The notes below the pieces were generated by a model. That model was given only the letters and a program-made list of their open reading frames with translations. It ran no database searches and was not told the DNA's origin. This document shows positions 1 to 9,512 of a DNA stretch of 64,000 bases, piece by piece. Source of the DNA: Metabacillus litoralis (GTDB taxonomy: Bacteria; Bacillota; Bacilli; Bacillales; Bacillaceae); contig NZ_VOQF01000005.1 in the NCBI RefSeq assembly GCF_007994985.1, positions 186,001 to 250,000 on the forward strand. The letters are read 5' to 3'. The position numbers and the translations under genes were made by a program. The first letter of the stretch is position 1; every line of letters starts with the position of its first letter.

Positions 1-374
1 ATCAGACTTCAAATATTGATGCAGCAACATCTTTTATAAAAGAACGAATGACTATGAAAGAATCAGTTATTTTCTTGGCGTTAGATGGTGAAATTCCAAT
101 GGGGTTTGTGCAATTATACCCAATTTTCACTTCAGTAGGTATGAATCGTAAATGGTTGTTAAATGATTTGTTTGTTTCAGCAGACTATCGCCGTCATGGA
201 GTAGGAAAAGCACTTATGAATGCAGCGAAGAAGCTTGCAGAAGAAACAAAAGCTTCAGGAATTTTATTAGAAACAACAAAAGATAATAACAAAGCACAAG
301 CTCTTTATGAAAGTATAGGTTATGAAAAAGAAGAGTCTGTTTACTTTTACAATCTTTCATTATCAAAATCTTAA
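1..374 (+). CDS. GNAT-family N-acetyltransferase (5' end outside window)
   Basis: C-terminal part of a GNAT acyl-CoA N-acyltransferase. The reading frame is open from base 3 to the window edge, so the true start lies upstream; the internal ATGs at 48 and 54 are probably not the start. The acetyl-CoA pyrophosphate loop is visible as R-R-H-G-V-G-K-A in the segment beginning LFVSADYRRHGVGKAL. The usual C-terminal GNAT pattern follows (KAQALYESIGY, then a beta strand). The substrate cannot be told. It is followed within 40 bases by csbA on the same strand and may be co-transcribed with it. The family call is firm; the role is unknown. Confidence 0.85.
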   Translation, partial: QTSNIDAATSFIKERMTMKESVIFLALDGEIPMGFVQLYPIFTSVGMNRKWLLNDLFVSADYRRHGVGKALMNAAKKLAEETKASGILLETTKDNNKAQALYESIGYEKEESVYFYNLSLSKS

Positions 375-413
375 CGAGTTATAAATTGATTACATTTGAA
401 TAGGAGATTTCTA

Positions 414-647
414 ATGGTTTTAAAAGCAATCTTAGCTTTAACTTTACCTTTTTTACTTGTGTTACTTTTTACACGTGTTAGCTATAACCATTATGTTGGA
501 ACGGCATTAACAGCAGCACTTCTACTTGCATCTTATTCAAGAGGATATGCAGATACGTGGTTTATTATGGTTTTAGATTTTATCTCACTATCAGTTGGCT
601 TTGTTTACGCCCGTAAAATGAAAGCAGATCTTATCAAGAAGAAATAG
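414..647 (+). CDS. csbA: CsbA-like small membrane protein
   Basis: Small hydrophobic protein of 77 residues. It resembles B. subtilis CsbA, a SigB-controlled stress protein of unknown function encoded just upstream of uvrBA. The FTRVSYNHYVGTALTAALL stretch and the YADTWFIMVLD stretch match what I remember of CsbA. About two to three membrane segments fill most of the chain, and a basic tail ends in KADLIKKK. The start at 414 is chosen because AGGAG at 402-406 is correctly spaced; an upstream TTG at 396 lacks a ribosome binding site. I saw no clear SigB promoter next to it, and the gene may be read from the acetyltransferase upstream. Position before uvrB supports the identity. Confidence 0.85.
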   Translation: MVLKAILALTLPFLLVLLFTRVSYNHYVGTALTAALLLASYSRGYADTWFIMVLDFISLSVGFVYARKMKADLIKKK

Positions 648-677
648 GTTTGACAAGCTACATAAAAAGGAATACTT

Positions 678-707
678 AAAAGAGCTACTAGAAATAGCTC
701 TTTTTTT
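678..707 (+). terminator. Rho-independent terminator after csbA
   Basis: Inverted repeat AAAAGAGCTA / TAGCTCTTTT with a 7-base loop, followed by a run of T. It closes the acetyltransferase-csbA unit. Confidence 0.85.
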
Positions 708-850
708 GAATTTACCAAATTAAGTATTAAGGTTTTTTTGAAACTATATTTCTTTGGTGTATTAAAGAAATATATATAATCTCACTAAATGATCTTACTA
801 CTTAAAAGTGTTTTAAGAATTTAAAAAGATCATACTATGTAAATTCTTTA

Positions 851-985
851 TAGTGGAATGTAGCGCAAGAAACTTGACTCCTGCGGGTGCAGAGGAAAGG
901 TCGAGACCCCACAGGCGAAGCCGAGGAGGCTCGACTTCCTCCCCGCGGAAAGCAAGTTTCTGGAGCGAAATGAAACGGACTCGTT
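851..985 (+). repeat. GC-rich palindromic element, copy R1
   Basis: About 135 bases, far richer in GC than the surroundings, with the hallmark strings GACTCCTGCGGG, GAGACCCCACAGGCG, GAGGAGGCTC and CCGCGGAAAGC. It folds end to end: the outer arm AGAAACTTG pairs with CAAGTTTCT and the inner arm GTCGAG pairs with CTCGAC. Four more copies occur in this window (7161, 12898, 14221, 18955). An open frame across it is an artefact. The 648-1114 gap holds only this element, a terminator and the uvrB control region. Confidence 0.85.
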
Positions 986-1032
986 TCTACCTAACAATTA
1001 CATGGCAAGAAATTCACATTAAAAAAACAATA

Positions 1033-1046
1033 CGAACTTTAGTTCG
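1033..1046 (+). promoter_or_regulatory. LexA (DinR) SOS box upstream of uvrB
   Basis: CGAAC-TTTA-GTTCG is an exact match to the Bacillus LexA operator CGAAC-N4-GTTCG. It lies inside a longer perfect palindrome (1029-1050), 69 bases before the uvrB start. A possible -35 (TTTAGT, 1038-1043) and -10 (TAATAT, 1061-1066), 17 bases apart, overlap it, so LexA bound here would block transcription. uvrBA is part of the SOS response in B. subtilis. Confidence 0.9.
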
Positions 1047-1114
1047 TATTTTTAGTCATTTAATATAAATTTATGGTAATATGTAGATAATTGAAATCGA
1101 ATGGAGGCTTATGC

Positions 1115-3100
1115 GTGAGCGAGCAATTTGAATTAGTCTCAAAATACAAACCAGAAGGTGATCAGCCTAAGGCGATTACTTCGTTAGTTGAAGGAATACA
1201 GCAAGGGAAAAAACATCAAACATTACTTGGAGCAACAGGAACAGGTAAAACCTTTACTGTTTCAAATGTGATTAAAGAGGTTAATAAACCTACACTCGTT
1301 ATTGCTCATAATAAAACATTAGCTGGGCAGCTTTATAGTGAATTCAAGGATTTTTTCCCTAACAATGCTGTAGAGTATTTTGTTAGCTACTATGATTATT
1401 ATCAGCCAGAGGCATATGTTCCACAAACAGATACATTTATTGAAAAAGATTCAAGTATAAATGATGAAATAGATAAACTTCGTCACTCAGCAACTTCATC
1501 ACTTTTTGAACGTAAAGATGTTATCATCATTGCTAGTGTTTCTTGTATTTATGGTCTTGGTTCTCCAGAAGAATATAAAGAGCTTGTTGTTTCATTAAGA
1601 AAAGGTATGGAAATTGAGAGAAACCAACTATTAAGAAGGCTAGTTGATGTTCAATACGAGCGAAATGATATTGATTTTCGTAGAGGAACATTTCGAGTAC
1701 GCGGTGATGTTGTAGAAATTTTCCCGGTATCACGTGATGAACAATGTATTCGAGTTGAATTTTTCGGAGATGAAATTGATCGAATTCGAGAAGTTGATGC
1801 GTTAACAGGTGAAATTTTAGGTGAACGCGAGCATGTTGCGATTTTCCCAGCATCTCACTTCGTTACCCGAGAAGAAAAGATGGAAAAGGCTATTGTGAAT
1901 ATTGAAGCAGAGCTTGAGGAGCGATTAGAGGTATTACGTGAAAATGGTAAGCTTCTTGAAGCACAGCGTCTTGAACAAAGAACAAGATATGATCTTGAAA
2001 TGATGAGAGAGATGGGCTTTTGCTCTGGAATTGAAAACTATTCCCGTCATTTAACATTACGACCATCAGGATCAACACCATATACACTGATCGATTTCTT
2101 TCCTGATGATTTTTTAATTGTGGTTGATGAATCACATGTTACCCTTCCACAAATTAGAGGGATGTTTAATGGTGACCAAGCACGAAAGCAGGTTTTAGTT
2201 GATCATGGCTTTCGTTTGCCATCAGCCATGGATAATCGTCCACTTCGGTTCGAGGAATTTGAAAAGCATTTACATAATATTCTTTATGTTTCTGCAACAC
2301 CAGGTCCATATGAGATCGATCATTCACCTGAGATGATCGAGCAAATTATCCGACCAACTGGATTACTTGATCCAACAATTGATGTTCGTCCGATCGAAGG
2401 TCAAATTGATGATTTAATCGGTGAAATCCATGATCGAACTGAGAAAAATCAACGTGTGTTAATTACAACATTAACGAAGAAAATGTCTGAAGATCTAAGC
2501 AGCTATTTAAAGGAGCTTGGAATAAAAGTAAACTATCTTCATTCAGAAATTAAAACCTTAGAGCGAATCGAAATTATTCGTGAGCTTCGATTAGGTAAAT
2601 ATGATGTGCTTATTGGAATCAACCTTTTAAGAGAGGGTTTAGATATTCCCGAGGTCTCATTAGTCGCAATTCTTGATGCAGATAAAGAAGGCTTTTTACG
2701 CTCTGAGCGTTCACTCATTCAAACAATCGGTCGTGCAGCACGTAACTCTGAGGGGCATGTAATTATGTATGCAAATAAGATTACAAAGTCGATGGAAATT
2801 GCAATGAATGAAACACAGCGTCGTCGTGAAATTCAAGAAGAGTACAATAGAAAGCATGGAGTTACTCCAAAAACAATCCAAAAAGCTATTCGTGATAGTA
2901 TTCGTGCAACAATGGCTGCTGAATCACCTGAAGAATATGATGCACCGATTTCAAATAAATTAGCGAAATTAACGAAAAAAGAACGTGAGAAAGTAATAGA
3001 AGGAATGGAAACAGAAATGAAAGAAGCAGCAAAAGCATTGAACTTTGAACGAGCTGCTGAATTACGTGATTTAATTTTAGAGTTAAAAGCAGAGGGGTGA
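1115..3100 (+). CDS. uvrB: Excinuclease ABC subunit B
   Basis: UvrB, the damage-verifying helicase-like subunit of nucleotide excision repair; it receives damaged DNA from UvrA and recruits UvrC. 661 residues, normal for the family. Walker A GATGTGKT is at residues 39-46. The tyrosine-rich beta-hairpin ([10 protein letters not shown]) that clamps the strand follows at about residues 90-100. The Walker B-like DESH, helicase motif VI region (QTIGRAARN) and a C-terminal UVR motif (AAELRDLI) are present. The GTG at 1115 is preferred because GGAGG lies 7 bases before it; an earlier ATG at 1091 has no ribosome site. uvrA follows after 7 bases, so the two form an operon behind the LexA box at 1033. 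Confidence 0.98.
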   Translation: MSEQFELVSKYKPEGDQPKAITSLVEGIQQGKKHQTLLGATGTGKTFTVSNVIKEVNKPTLVIAHNKTLAGQLYSEFKDFFPNNAVEYFVSYYDYYQPEAYVPQTDTFIEKDSSINDEIDKLRHSATSSLFERKDVIIIASVSCIYGLGSPEEYKELVVSLRKGMEIERNQLLRRLVDVQYERNDIDFRRGTFRVRGDVVEIFPVSRDEQCIRVEFFGDEIDRIREVDALTGEILGEREHVAIFPASHFVTREEKMEKAIVNIEAELEERLEVLRENGKLLEAQRLEQRTRYDLEMMREMGFCSGIENYSRHLTLRPSGSTPYTLIDFFPDDFLIVVDESHVTLPQIRGMFNGDQARKQVLVDHGFRLPSAMDNRPLRFEEFEKHLHNILYVSATPGPYEIDHSPEMIEQIIRPTGLLDPTIDVRPIEGQIDDLIGEIHDRTEKNQRVLITTLTKKMSEDLSSYLKELGIKVNYLHSEIKTLERIEIIRELRLGKYDVLIGINLLREGLDIPEVSLVAILDADKEGFLRSERSLIQTIGRAARNSEGHVIMYANKITKSMEIAMNETQRRREIQEEYNRKHGVTPKTIQKAIRDSIRATMAAESPEEYDAPISNKLAKLTKKEREKVIEGMETEMKEAAKALNFERAAELRDLILELKAEG

Positions 3101-3107
3101 AACGAGG

Positions 3108-5981
3108 ATGGCAATGGAACATATAATTGTGAAGGGAGCACGTGCTCACAATTTAAAAAATATTGATGTAACCATACCGCGAGATAAGCTTGTTGTTTTA
3201 ACAGGATTATCAGGTTCAGGGAAGTCATCATTAGCTTTTGATACGATTTATGCAGAAGGTCAACGACGCTATGTTGAATCATTATCAGCATATGCACGTC
3301 AATTTTTAGGTCAAATGGATAAGCCTGACGTTGATGCGATAGAAGGTTTATCACCTGCGATTTCAATTGATCAAAAAACAACAAGTCGAAATCCACGTTC
3401 AACTGTTGGAACAGTAACAGAAGTGTATGATTATTTACGTCTTTTATTTGCACGTGTTGGGCGACCAACATGTCCAATTCATGGCATTGAAATCACATCA
3501 CAAACGATTGAGCAAATGGTTGATCGAATTCTCGAATATCCTGAACGAACAAAGCTTCAGGTGTTAGCTCCAATTGTTTCAGGACGAAAAGGCACACATG
3601 TAAAGGTGTTTGAGGATATTAAAAAGCAAGGCTATGTACGTGTAAGAATTAATGGTGAAATGCAGGAGCTTTCAGAAGAAATCTCATTAGAAAAAAATAA
3701 AAAGCACTCGATTGAAGTTGTTATCGATCGAATTGTTGTCAAAGAAGGTGTAGCATCTCGTTTAGCGGATTCATTAGAAGCTGCCCTTCGTCTTGGTGAA
3801 GGTAAGGTTATGATTGATGTAATGGGAGAAGAAGAGCTGCTATTTAGTGAACATCATGCTTGCCCACAATGTGGCTTCTCAATCGGTGAGCTTGAGCCAA
3901 GAATGTTTTCGTTCAACAGTCCTTTCGGCGCATGTCCTGGCTGTGATGGTTTGGGTACAAAGCTAGAGGTTGATTTAGATCTTGTTCTTCCAAATAAAGA
4001 CCTCACTCTAAAACAACATGCCATCGCACCATGGGAGCCAACAAGCTCACAATATTATCCACAAATGCTTGAAGCTGTTTGTAATCATTATGGAATAGAT
4101 ATGGATATACCCGTGAAGGATCTTCCAAAGCATATGATGGATAAAATATTATTCGGCAGTGATGGCGAAGAAATTTATTTTCGTTATGAAAATGATTTCG
4201 GTCAAATTCGTGAAAATTACATACAATTTGAAGGTGTAGTCAGTAATGTAGAGCGTCGTTATAAAGAAACAAGCTCAGATTTTATTCGTGAGCAAATGGA
4301 GAAATACATGGGTCAGCAAGATTGCCCAACATGTAAAGGACATCGTCTTAAAAAAGAATCACTAGCAGTGTTAATTCAAGGAAATCATATTGGTGAAATA
4401 ACAAAGCTTTCAGTTCAAGATTCTTTATCATTTTTTCATTCCCTTTCGCTTACGAAAAAAGAAATGACAATAGCGAACTTAATTTTAAAAGAAATTAGTG
4501 AGAGATTAGGCTTTTTGAATAATGTTGGACTTGATTATTTAACATTAAATCGAGCAGCTGGCACATTGTCAGGTGGAGAAGCACAGCGTATTCGCCTTGC
4601 CACTCAAATTGGCTCACGCTTAACAGGTGTTTTGTATATCCTTGATGAACCATCGATTGGTTTACATCAACGTGATAATGATCGATTAATTCAAACACTG
4701 CAAAATATGCGGGATATTGGTAATACACTTATCGTTGTCGAGCATGATGAAGATACAATGATGGCTGCTGATTATTTAATCGATATTGGACCTGGTGCAG
4801 GAATTCATGGTGGACAAGTTATCTCTGCAGGTACACCTGAGGAAGTAATGAATGATGAAAACTCCTTAACAGGTCAATATTTAGTAGGACGTAAATTTAT
4901 TCCACTACCATATGAACGAAGAAAGCCAGATGGTCGATTTATCGAAATCAAAGGTGCAAAAGAGAATAACTTAAATAATGTAAGTGTGAAATTCCCACTA
5001 GGCACGTTTATCTCAGTTACAGGTGTATCAGGTTCAGGGAAAAGCACATTAGTTAATGAAATTCTTCATAAATCACTGGCACAAAAGCTGCATAAAGCAA
5101 AAGCTAAGCCAGGTGAGCATAAAGAGGTTAAAGGAATAGATTATCTAGAAAAAGTAATTGATATTGATCAATCACCAATCGGACGTACACCCCGATCTAA
5201 TCCGGCAACATATACGGGAGTTTTTGATGATATTCGTGATGTTTTCGCAACAACAAACGAAGCAAAAGTAAGAGGCTATAAAAAAGGTCGCTTTAGCTTT
5301 AACGTAAAAGGTGGACGTTGTGAAGCATGTCGTGGAGACGGAATTATTAAAATTGAAATGCACTTCTTACCAGATGTGTATGTTCCTTGTGAAGTTTGTC
5401 ATGGCAAAAGGTACAACCGTGAAACACTTGAAGTCACCTATAAAGGAAAGAATATTTCTGATATCTTAGAGATGACTGTTGAGGATTCTGTTGGTTTCTT
5501 TGAAAATATTCCAAAAATCAAACGTAAACTACAAACGATTTTTGATGTTGGTTTAGGATATATTACACTTGGACAACCAGCAACAACTCTTTCAGGTGGA
5601 GAAGCGCAAAGAGTGAAGCTAGCATCAGAATTACACAGACGCTCAACAGGTCGCTCATTATATATTTTAGATGAACCAACAACAGGCTTACATGTTGATG
5701 ATATCGCACGTCTTCTAAAAGTACTACAACGATTAGTTGATAATGGTGATACCGTTCTAGTGATTGAACATAATTTAGATGTGATCAAAGCAGCAGATTA
5801 TCTTGTTGACTTAGGTCCTGAAGGTGGAGACAAAGGTGGTCAAATCATCGGAGTCGGAACACCAGAAGATATTATGAACAATGAAAAGTCCTATACAGGT
5901 AAGTATTTGAAACCTGTCATTGAAAGAGACCGTGAGCGAATGCGGAAGCTTGTGAAAGAAAAAGAAGAAGTAACACAATAA
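3108..5981 (+). CDS. uvrA: Excinuclease ABC subunit A
   Basis: UvrA, the damage-recognition ATPase of nucleotide excision repair, working as a UvrA2-UvrB complex. 957 residues, full length. Two ABC ATPase modules are visible: Walker A GLSGSGKS at residues 33-40 and GVSGSGKS in the second half. Each half has an ABC signature (LSGGEAQR) and a D-E-P Walker B. Zinc-binding cysteine pairs are present (CPQC with CPGC in the first half; CEAC with CEVC in the second). It starts seven bases after uvrB, with GAGG upstream, and ends at a terminator. Expression should follow the LexA-controlled uvrB promoter. Confidence 0.98.
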   Translation: MAMEHIIVKGARAHNLKNIDVTIPRDKLVVLTGLSGSGKSSLAFDTIYAEGQRRYVESLSAYARQFLGQMDKPDVDAIEGLSPAISIDQKTTSRNPRSTVGTVTEVYDYLRLLFARVGRPTCPIHGIEITSQTIEQMVDRILEYPERTKLQVLAPIVSGRKGTHVKVFEDIKKQGYVRVRINGEMQELSEEISLEKNKKHSIEVVIDRIVVKEGVASRLADSLEAALRLGEGKVMIDVMGEEELLFSEHHACPQCGFSIGELEPRMFSFNSPFGACPGCDGLGTKLEVDLDLVLPNKDLTLKQHAIAPWEPTSSQYYPQMLEAVCNHYGIDMDIPVKDLPKHMMDKILFGSDGEEIYFRYENDFGQIRENYIQFEGVVSNVERRYKETSSDFIREQMEKYMGQQDCPTCKGHRLKKESLAVLIQGNHIGEITKLSVQDSLSFFHSLSLTKKEMTIANLILKEISERLGFLNNVGLDYLTLNRAAGTLSGGEAQRIRLATQIGSRLTGVLYILDEPSIGLHQRDNDRLIQTLQNMRDIGNTLIVVEHDEDTMMAADYLIDIGPGAGIHGGQVISAGTPEEVMNDENSLTGQYLVGRKFIPLPYERRKPDGRFIEIKGAKENNLNNVSVKFPLGTFISVTGVSGSGKSTLVNEILHKSLAQKLHKAKAKPGEHKEVKGIDYLEKVIDIDQSPIGRTPRSNPATYTGVFDDIRDVFATTNEAKVRGYKKGRFSFNVKGGRCEACRGDGIIKIEMHFLPDVYVPCEVCHGKRYNRETLEVTYKGKNISDILEMTVEDSVGFFENIPKIKRKLQTIFDVGLGYITLGQPATTLSGGEAQRVKLASELHRRSTGRSLYILDEPTTGLHVDDIARLLKVLQRLVDNGDTVLVIEHNLDVIKAADYLVDLGPEGGDKGGQIIGVGTPEDIMNNEKSYTGKYLKPVIERDRERMRKLVKEKEEVTQ

Positions 5982-5995
5982 TAGATAATTAAGTA

Positions 5996-6031
5996 AAAAA
6001 CTACTCTTGAATTAACAGGAGTAGTTTTTTT
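5996..6031 (+). terminator. Terminator after uvrA
   Basis: AAAACTACTC pairs with GAGTAGTTTT, followed by a T run. Ends the uvrBA operon. Confidence 0.88.
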
Positions 6032-6123
6032 GCTTTCTTGAAGAAGACAAAGATCTAAATGTAAATTAAACTAAAGCTAATAAGTGTTTTAGTAAGCGCA
6101 TTTTATTTTAAAGGATGATTGAT

Positions 6124-7023
6124 ATGGAAGTTAAAGCTTTAACGAATGTGTATAAAGAAAAATTCATTGCGTACTGCAAGAAATATCGAAATGATGTTGA
6201 TGACTCCTTTTTATATGATGAAGATTTAAGAAATTTTGAACTCAACGATGATAACCCTACTTACCTTATTTTAAATCAGGAAAGAGAAATTATTGCTGCT
6301 GCTTCCTTAATGATTGATGAATACAATAAACGAGGGAAAAAAGCTCGTTTTCGACTTTTTCATTCTGAAGTAGATGATTTTAGCTGCTATAGCTTACTTT
6401 TAGAGAAGATTCTGCTACATACAAAGGGCTTGGAGAAGGTATTCCTTTTTATTAATCTTGAAAATGAAAAATTAATGAATATAATGAAAAAATTGAATTT
6501 CACAATAGAAAGATATTCATTCGTTCTTTTAAGAGAAAATACAGAGGTGGAAGAGCCAGTATACTCCACTGATTACAACGTTAGAGATTTTAGACAGGGA
6601 AAAGATGAAGAAGTTTGGTGTAATGTTAGAAATGAGGGATTTGCGAAGCTTCAAGGAAATGAAACACCAATTGATCCAGAAAATGTAGCGAAGATGCTCT
6701 CAAGTGAAGACTATCTAGAAGGTGGAATGAAAATTCTATATCATCAAGAAAAACCTGTTGGAGTTGTGAGGTGTACGAATGATGTTTACCTTAATGAACC
6801 AACAATGAATATAGGACCTATCAGCATCATTCCTGATTATCAAGGAAAGGGTCTAGGTAGGAATTTACTAAGAACTGCACTGAAATTTGCTCAAGAACAA
6901 ACCTATAAAAAAACAATATTATGCGTGAATGCTGAGAATGATCATGCAAAAAAACTATATCTTCAGGAAGGTTTTAAACAGGTTGAAGCAGTTGCTTGTT
7001 ATAAGTATGATCTAACTGTGTAA
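6124..7023 (+). CDS. Tandem GNAT acetyltransferase
   Basis: Protein of 299 residues that looks like two GNAT folds in a row. The C-terminal half is canonical: GPISIIPDYQGKGLGRNLL holds the acetyl-CoA loop (Q-G-K-G-L-G), followed by CVNAENDHAKKLYLQEGF. The N-terminal half has the general strand-helix pattern but no clear acetyl-CoA loop and may be a degenerate domain. The ATG at 6124 is chosen because AAAGGA precedes it at a normal distance; the ATG at 6115 overlaps that ribosome site. It stands alone between the uvrA terminator and repeat R2. The substrate is unknown. Confidence 0.82.
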   Translation: MEVKALTNVYKEKFIAYCKKYRNDVDDSFLYDEDLRNFELNDDNPTYLILNQEREIIAAASLMIDEYNKRGKKARFRLFHSEVDDFSCYSLLLEKILLHTKGLEKVFLFINLENEKLMNIMKKLNFTIERYSFVLLRENTEVEEPVYSTDYNVRDFRQGKDEEVWCNVRNEGFAKLQGNETPIDPENVAKMLSSEDYLEGGMKILYHQEKPVGVVRCTNDVYLNEPTMNIGPISIIPDYQGKGLGRNLLRTALKFAQEQTYKKTILCVNAENDHAKKLYLQEGFKQVEAVACYKYDLTV

Positions 7024-7160
7024 GGTGACTGAGTGTAAAAAAGCGTAGTAGTCAGTTAATCTATGAGATATTTTAAAGAGCAACATTGAATTATGTTGCT
7101 CCATATATATATTAGTTAGGGCTATGTTAAAGCTCTAAATGTTAATTTTCAACACACTGT

Positions 7161-7289
7161 TGATTGTAGCGGAAGACGTGAGACTCCTGCGGGAATGCGA
7201 GTCAAAGGGAGACCCCGCAGGCGCTCGCGCCGAGGAGGCTCCCGGACCGCCCGCGGAAAGCGAACGTCTGCAGCGGAAAGAAACAGACC
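7161..7289 (+). repeat. GC-rich palindromic element, copy R2
   Basis: Second copy of the R family, same strand as R1. Outer arm AGACGT pairs with ACGTCT, inner arm GGGAG with CTCCC, and the tip GGCGC-T-CGCGCC is self-complementary. The arm sequences differ from R1 but still pair. Nothing else was recognised in the 7024-7404 gap. Confidence 0.85.
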
Positions 7290-7404
7290 AATTTAAGAAC
7301 CATTTTATAAGGTAAACGGTTTTATGCATATCTAAATAAGTCAGTATACAGTTTGTACTAAGATATATTTAATAACTATTTTCTGAGTTAACAATAAGTA
7401 AAAA

Positions 7405-8448
7405 TCAAAACGAAAACTCTTCTCCACCTTTACTTCTAATAATTAACTCATACGGCTGATTTTTAACTTTTGCCTGTACTTCATCTGTTTCAAGAAATGA
7501 GATAATTTCATTCTCAATTTTCTTCACCGTTGCTTCAGCATCTTTATCATTCAGCTTCATCGTTGTTTTAATAATAATCTGCATTTTTTCTGGTCTATAA
7601 GAATAAGCATAGCTTGAAACATGGAACTCCTTGTTTAATGAAAGACCTTCATGAATGGTTCGTAAGTAATCGAGCCATATTCCCTCACGCTTGTTATTTT
7701 CAACATCCACCTTTGTAAATGACACTGTTTTATCCAATCCATTATCCTTTGCTATATCTAAGGTAATCTTTGAGATCTCATTCTCTCTTGTTTCTGTTAA
7801 AGGAATATCTATTTCAATTTTTTCGTTATAAGGATTTACAGTTATGATGTCAAATCCGCTACTTCTTAAATTCTTTTCGATGACTTGACCCAAGTCTGCA
7901 AGTTTTTTCTCTTCTTCTGATAAAGGAGTGATTTCAGGAATATAAGAAGATACTTTAATTTTGTACTGATCATAACCTTTGCTTTTAAGAATTTCGTCTA
8001 CAATATTTGTAATCTTCTTCCTCTCTCGATCTGCATCCTCTTTCGTTCCTTCTAAGCTAATTTCAAATAATATCTTATCTCCCGGAGTCATCCCAATCGA
8101 TGCACGATGATATCCCGCTTTTTCTATTGCTTCATAAATTAATAAATCAATAGACTTTGATTGAAATAGCTGACCTAGAAATGGGATTTTCGATTTCATT
8201 TCAGCCATAGTTGGAGATAGAATTGTGGATGTTGCTATGATGCCAAAGCCTATGACGATTGCGACTGCAATTGGGTATTTTCTTTTTTTACGTTTCTCAA
8301 AACGATCGCTCATTTGTTTTATAGATGTACTTGAGTTTTCAGATTCTTTCTTAATATTTTCAGCAAATTTGTATAAAGATGATGGAACATCTATAGAATC
8401 TACTTCTTTATGTATTTCTTCTTTTACTAATTTGTTAATAGGTTTCAA
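7405..8448 (-). CDS. DUF4030-type membrane protein, probable anti-sigma partner
   Basis: 347 residues. A cytoplasmic N-terminal stretch of about 75 residues ends in a basic patch (FEKRKKRKY). It is followed by one membrane segment (about residues 78-98, AVAIVIGFGIIATSTIL) and a large outside domain. The outside domain has repeated units with D-A-D/E-A followed by K-K-I, the pattern I associate with DUF4030. It overlaps the upstream ECF sigma factor gene by 4 bases (ATGA type), so the two are translationally coupled. The topology and coupling fit a membrane anti-sigma factor that holds the sigma factor until an envelope signal arrives. The regulatory role is inferred; no classical zinc-finger anti-sigma motif is present. 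Confidence 0.7.
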   Translation of the reverse strand: MKPINKLVKEEIHKEVDSIDVPSSLYKFAENIKKESENSSTSIKQMSDRFEKRKKRKYPIAVAIVIGFGIIATSTILSPTMAEMKSKIPFLGQLFQSKSIDLLIYEAIEKAGYHRASIGMTPGDKILFEISLEGTKEDADRERKKITNIVDEILKSKGYDQYKIKVSSYIPEITPLSEEEKKLADLGQVIEKNLRSSGFDIITVNPYNEKIEIDIPLTETRENEISKITLDIAKDNGLDKTVSFTKVDVENNKREGIWLDYLRTIHEGLSLNKEFHVSSYAYSYRPEKMQIIIKTTMKLNDKDAEATVKKIENEIISFLETDEVQAKVKNQPYELIIRSKGGEEFSF

Positions 8449-8996
8449 CGTATATTCACCTCTATCATTTGATTTTCGAGCAGCTTTTTCTCTAATGCAT
8501 TTCTGCCTCTTCGTAAATGAGATTTAACAGTTGGGATTTTCAGATTTAATAAATTTGCTATTTCATTTATTGACAGCTCTTGATAATAATAAAGTAAAAG
8601 TACAGTACGATAATCCTCATTAGTTAATGAAGTAATGCTTTTCTTTAGCTCACCTTCTGTTTCGTCTTTGATAATTGCTTCTTCAACATTTTCTTTCTCA
8701 GCAATAAGTGAAATCTCATCAGAGAACTCTTTTTCTTTAGCAAATTTTCTTATCATATCAATTGATCTGTGTGAAACTAATGTAAGAAACCAAGTCGTAA
8801 AATAATGGATTTCTTTACCGTTCATAATGTTACGATAAGCCTCAATCATGGATATCTGTAGCACTTCTTCAGCTTTTTCCTTTGAACGGAGTATCGAGTA
8901 GCTTGCACGATAGCCCTTTTCTATTAACGGGTGTACAAGTTCAGCAAAAGCAGAATCATCTCCATTTCGAACTCGCTTTACTAATTCTTTTTCCAT
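8445..8996 (-). CDS. ECF-type RNA polymerase sigma factor
   Basis: 183 residues with two helical sigma domains. Region 2 (about residues 15-85) includes AEEVLQISMIEAYRNI and the TWFLTLVSHRSIDMIRK -10 recognition segment. Region 4 (about residues 120-175) has the helix-turn-helix LSINEIANLLNLKIPTVKSHLRRGR. There is no region 1.1 or 3, so this is group IV (ECF). The ATG at 8996 is chosen because AAGGAG stands 10 bases before it; the TTG at 9005 abuts that site. The next gene (DUF4030 type) overlaps by 4 bases and is the likely anti-sigma factor. It is divergent from yvlABCD. The regulon is unknown, but an ECF-type promoter lies in the shared upstream region. Confidence 0.88.
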   Translation of the reverse strand: MEKELVKRVRNGDDSAFAELVHPLIEKGYRASYSILRSKEKAEEVLQISMIEAYRNIMNGKEIHYFTTWFLTLVSHRSIDMIRKFAKEKEFSDEISLIAEKENVEEAIIKDETEGELKKSITSLTNEDYRTVLLLYYYQELSINEIANLLNLKIPTVKSHLRRGRNALEKKLLENQMIEVNIR

Positions 8997-9104
8997 AAAA
9001 GGCAACTCCTTTTGTTCTAGTACCTAATAGGCGTATATACTTTTCATTTGGATGCATATTTTTGAAAAAAATAAATCACTTTCTGGAAAACCACACCAGT
9101 TTAT

Positions 9105-9131
9105 TGAAACCTCTTTTATCTTTCATTCGTA
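9105..9131 (+). promoter_or_regulatory. ECF (SigW-like) promoter of yvlABCD
   Basis: TGAAAC at 9105-9110 and CGTA at 9128-9131 are separated by 17 bases, matching the B. subtilis SigW consensus (TGAAAC-N16/17-CGTA). The yvlA start codon lies 25 bases downstream. In B. subtilis yvlABCD belongs to the SigW regulon. The neighbouring ECF factor (8445-8996) is another candidate reader. Confidence 0.75.
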
Positions 9132-9155
9132 TTAAGAGTAAGGGAGAGTGAAGTA

Positions 9156-9479
9156 ATGGATAAAACAAATAAGATAATAGCATCATTAAATTACTTTAGT
9201 GTGTTTTTTGCACCGTTTTTGTTACCGATAGCAGTTTACTTTATCGTTGATCATCATGAAGTTAAAGAACATGCGAAAAAGGCCTTAATTTCACATATTG
9301 TTCCATTTCTCTCAATTATTGCACTAATCATAACAGTTGTATTTAGTGGGTTTTCAAATCCGTCAGAAGCAGCAATGTTAACTGTCTTTTTTGGAGGTAT
9401 TTTAGTCGTTGGAATAATCAATCTGATCGTTTTTATTTGGAATATTGTTAAAGGAATTAAACTATTAATGACTGTATAA
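9156..9479 (+). CDS. yvlA: YvlA-like DUF4870 membrane protein
   Basis: 107 residues with three hydrophobic segments, one near each end and one in the middle. The DUF4870-type pattern is seen: NYFSVFFAPFLLPIAVYF, then HHEVKEHAKKALISH, then a final helix. It corresponds by position and size to YvlA, first gene of the B. subtilis yvlABCD envelope-stress operon. Ribosome site GGGAGAG precedes the ATG. yvlB follows after 33 bases. The molecular role is unknown; a membrane function in the envelope response is inferred from its neighbours. Confidence 0.82.
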   Translation: MDKTNKIIASLNYFSVFFAPFLLPIAVYFIVDHHEVKEHAKKALISHIVPFLSIIALIITVVFSGFSNPSEAAMLTVFFGGILVVGIINLIVFIWNIVKGIKLLMTV

Positions 9480-9512
9480 CAGATAGAAAAATATAAACTG
9501 AGGAGAATGACC

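Noticed and set aside
1029-1050. Terminator hairpin upstream of uvrB
   Set aside because: The palindrome is the LexA box; although a few T follow, there is no gene directly upstream for it to end.
853-1068. Open frame across the GC-rich element R1 (and similar ones at 7135-7329, 12908-13096, 14170-14358, 18946-19146)
   Set aside because: They exist only because the repeat is GC-rich and lacks stops; the same frames recur with each copy, they have no ribosome site, and they contain the paired arms of a hairpin.
2833-3477. 214-codon antisense open frame over the uvrB-uvrA junction
   Set aside because: It lies entirely opposite two well-conserved genes and has a low-complexity composition; no start signal is seen.
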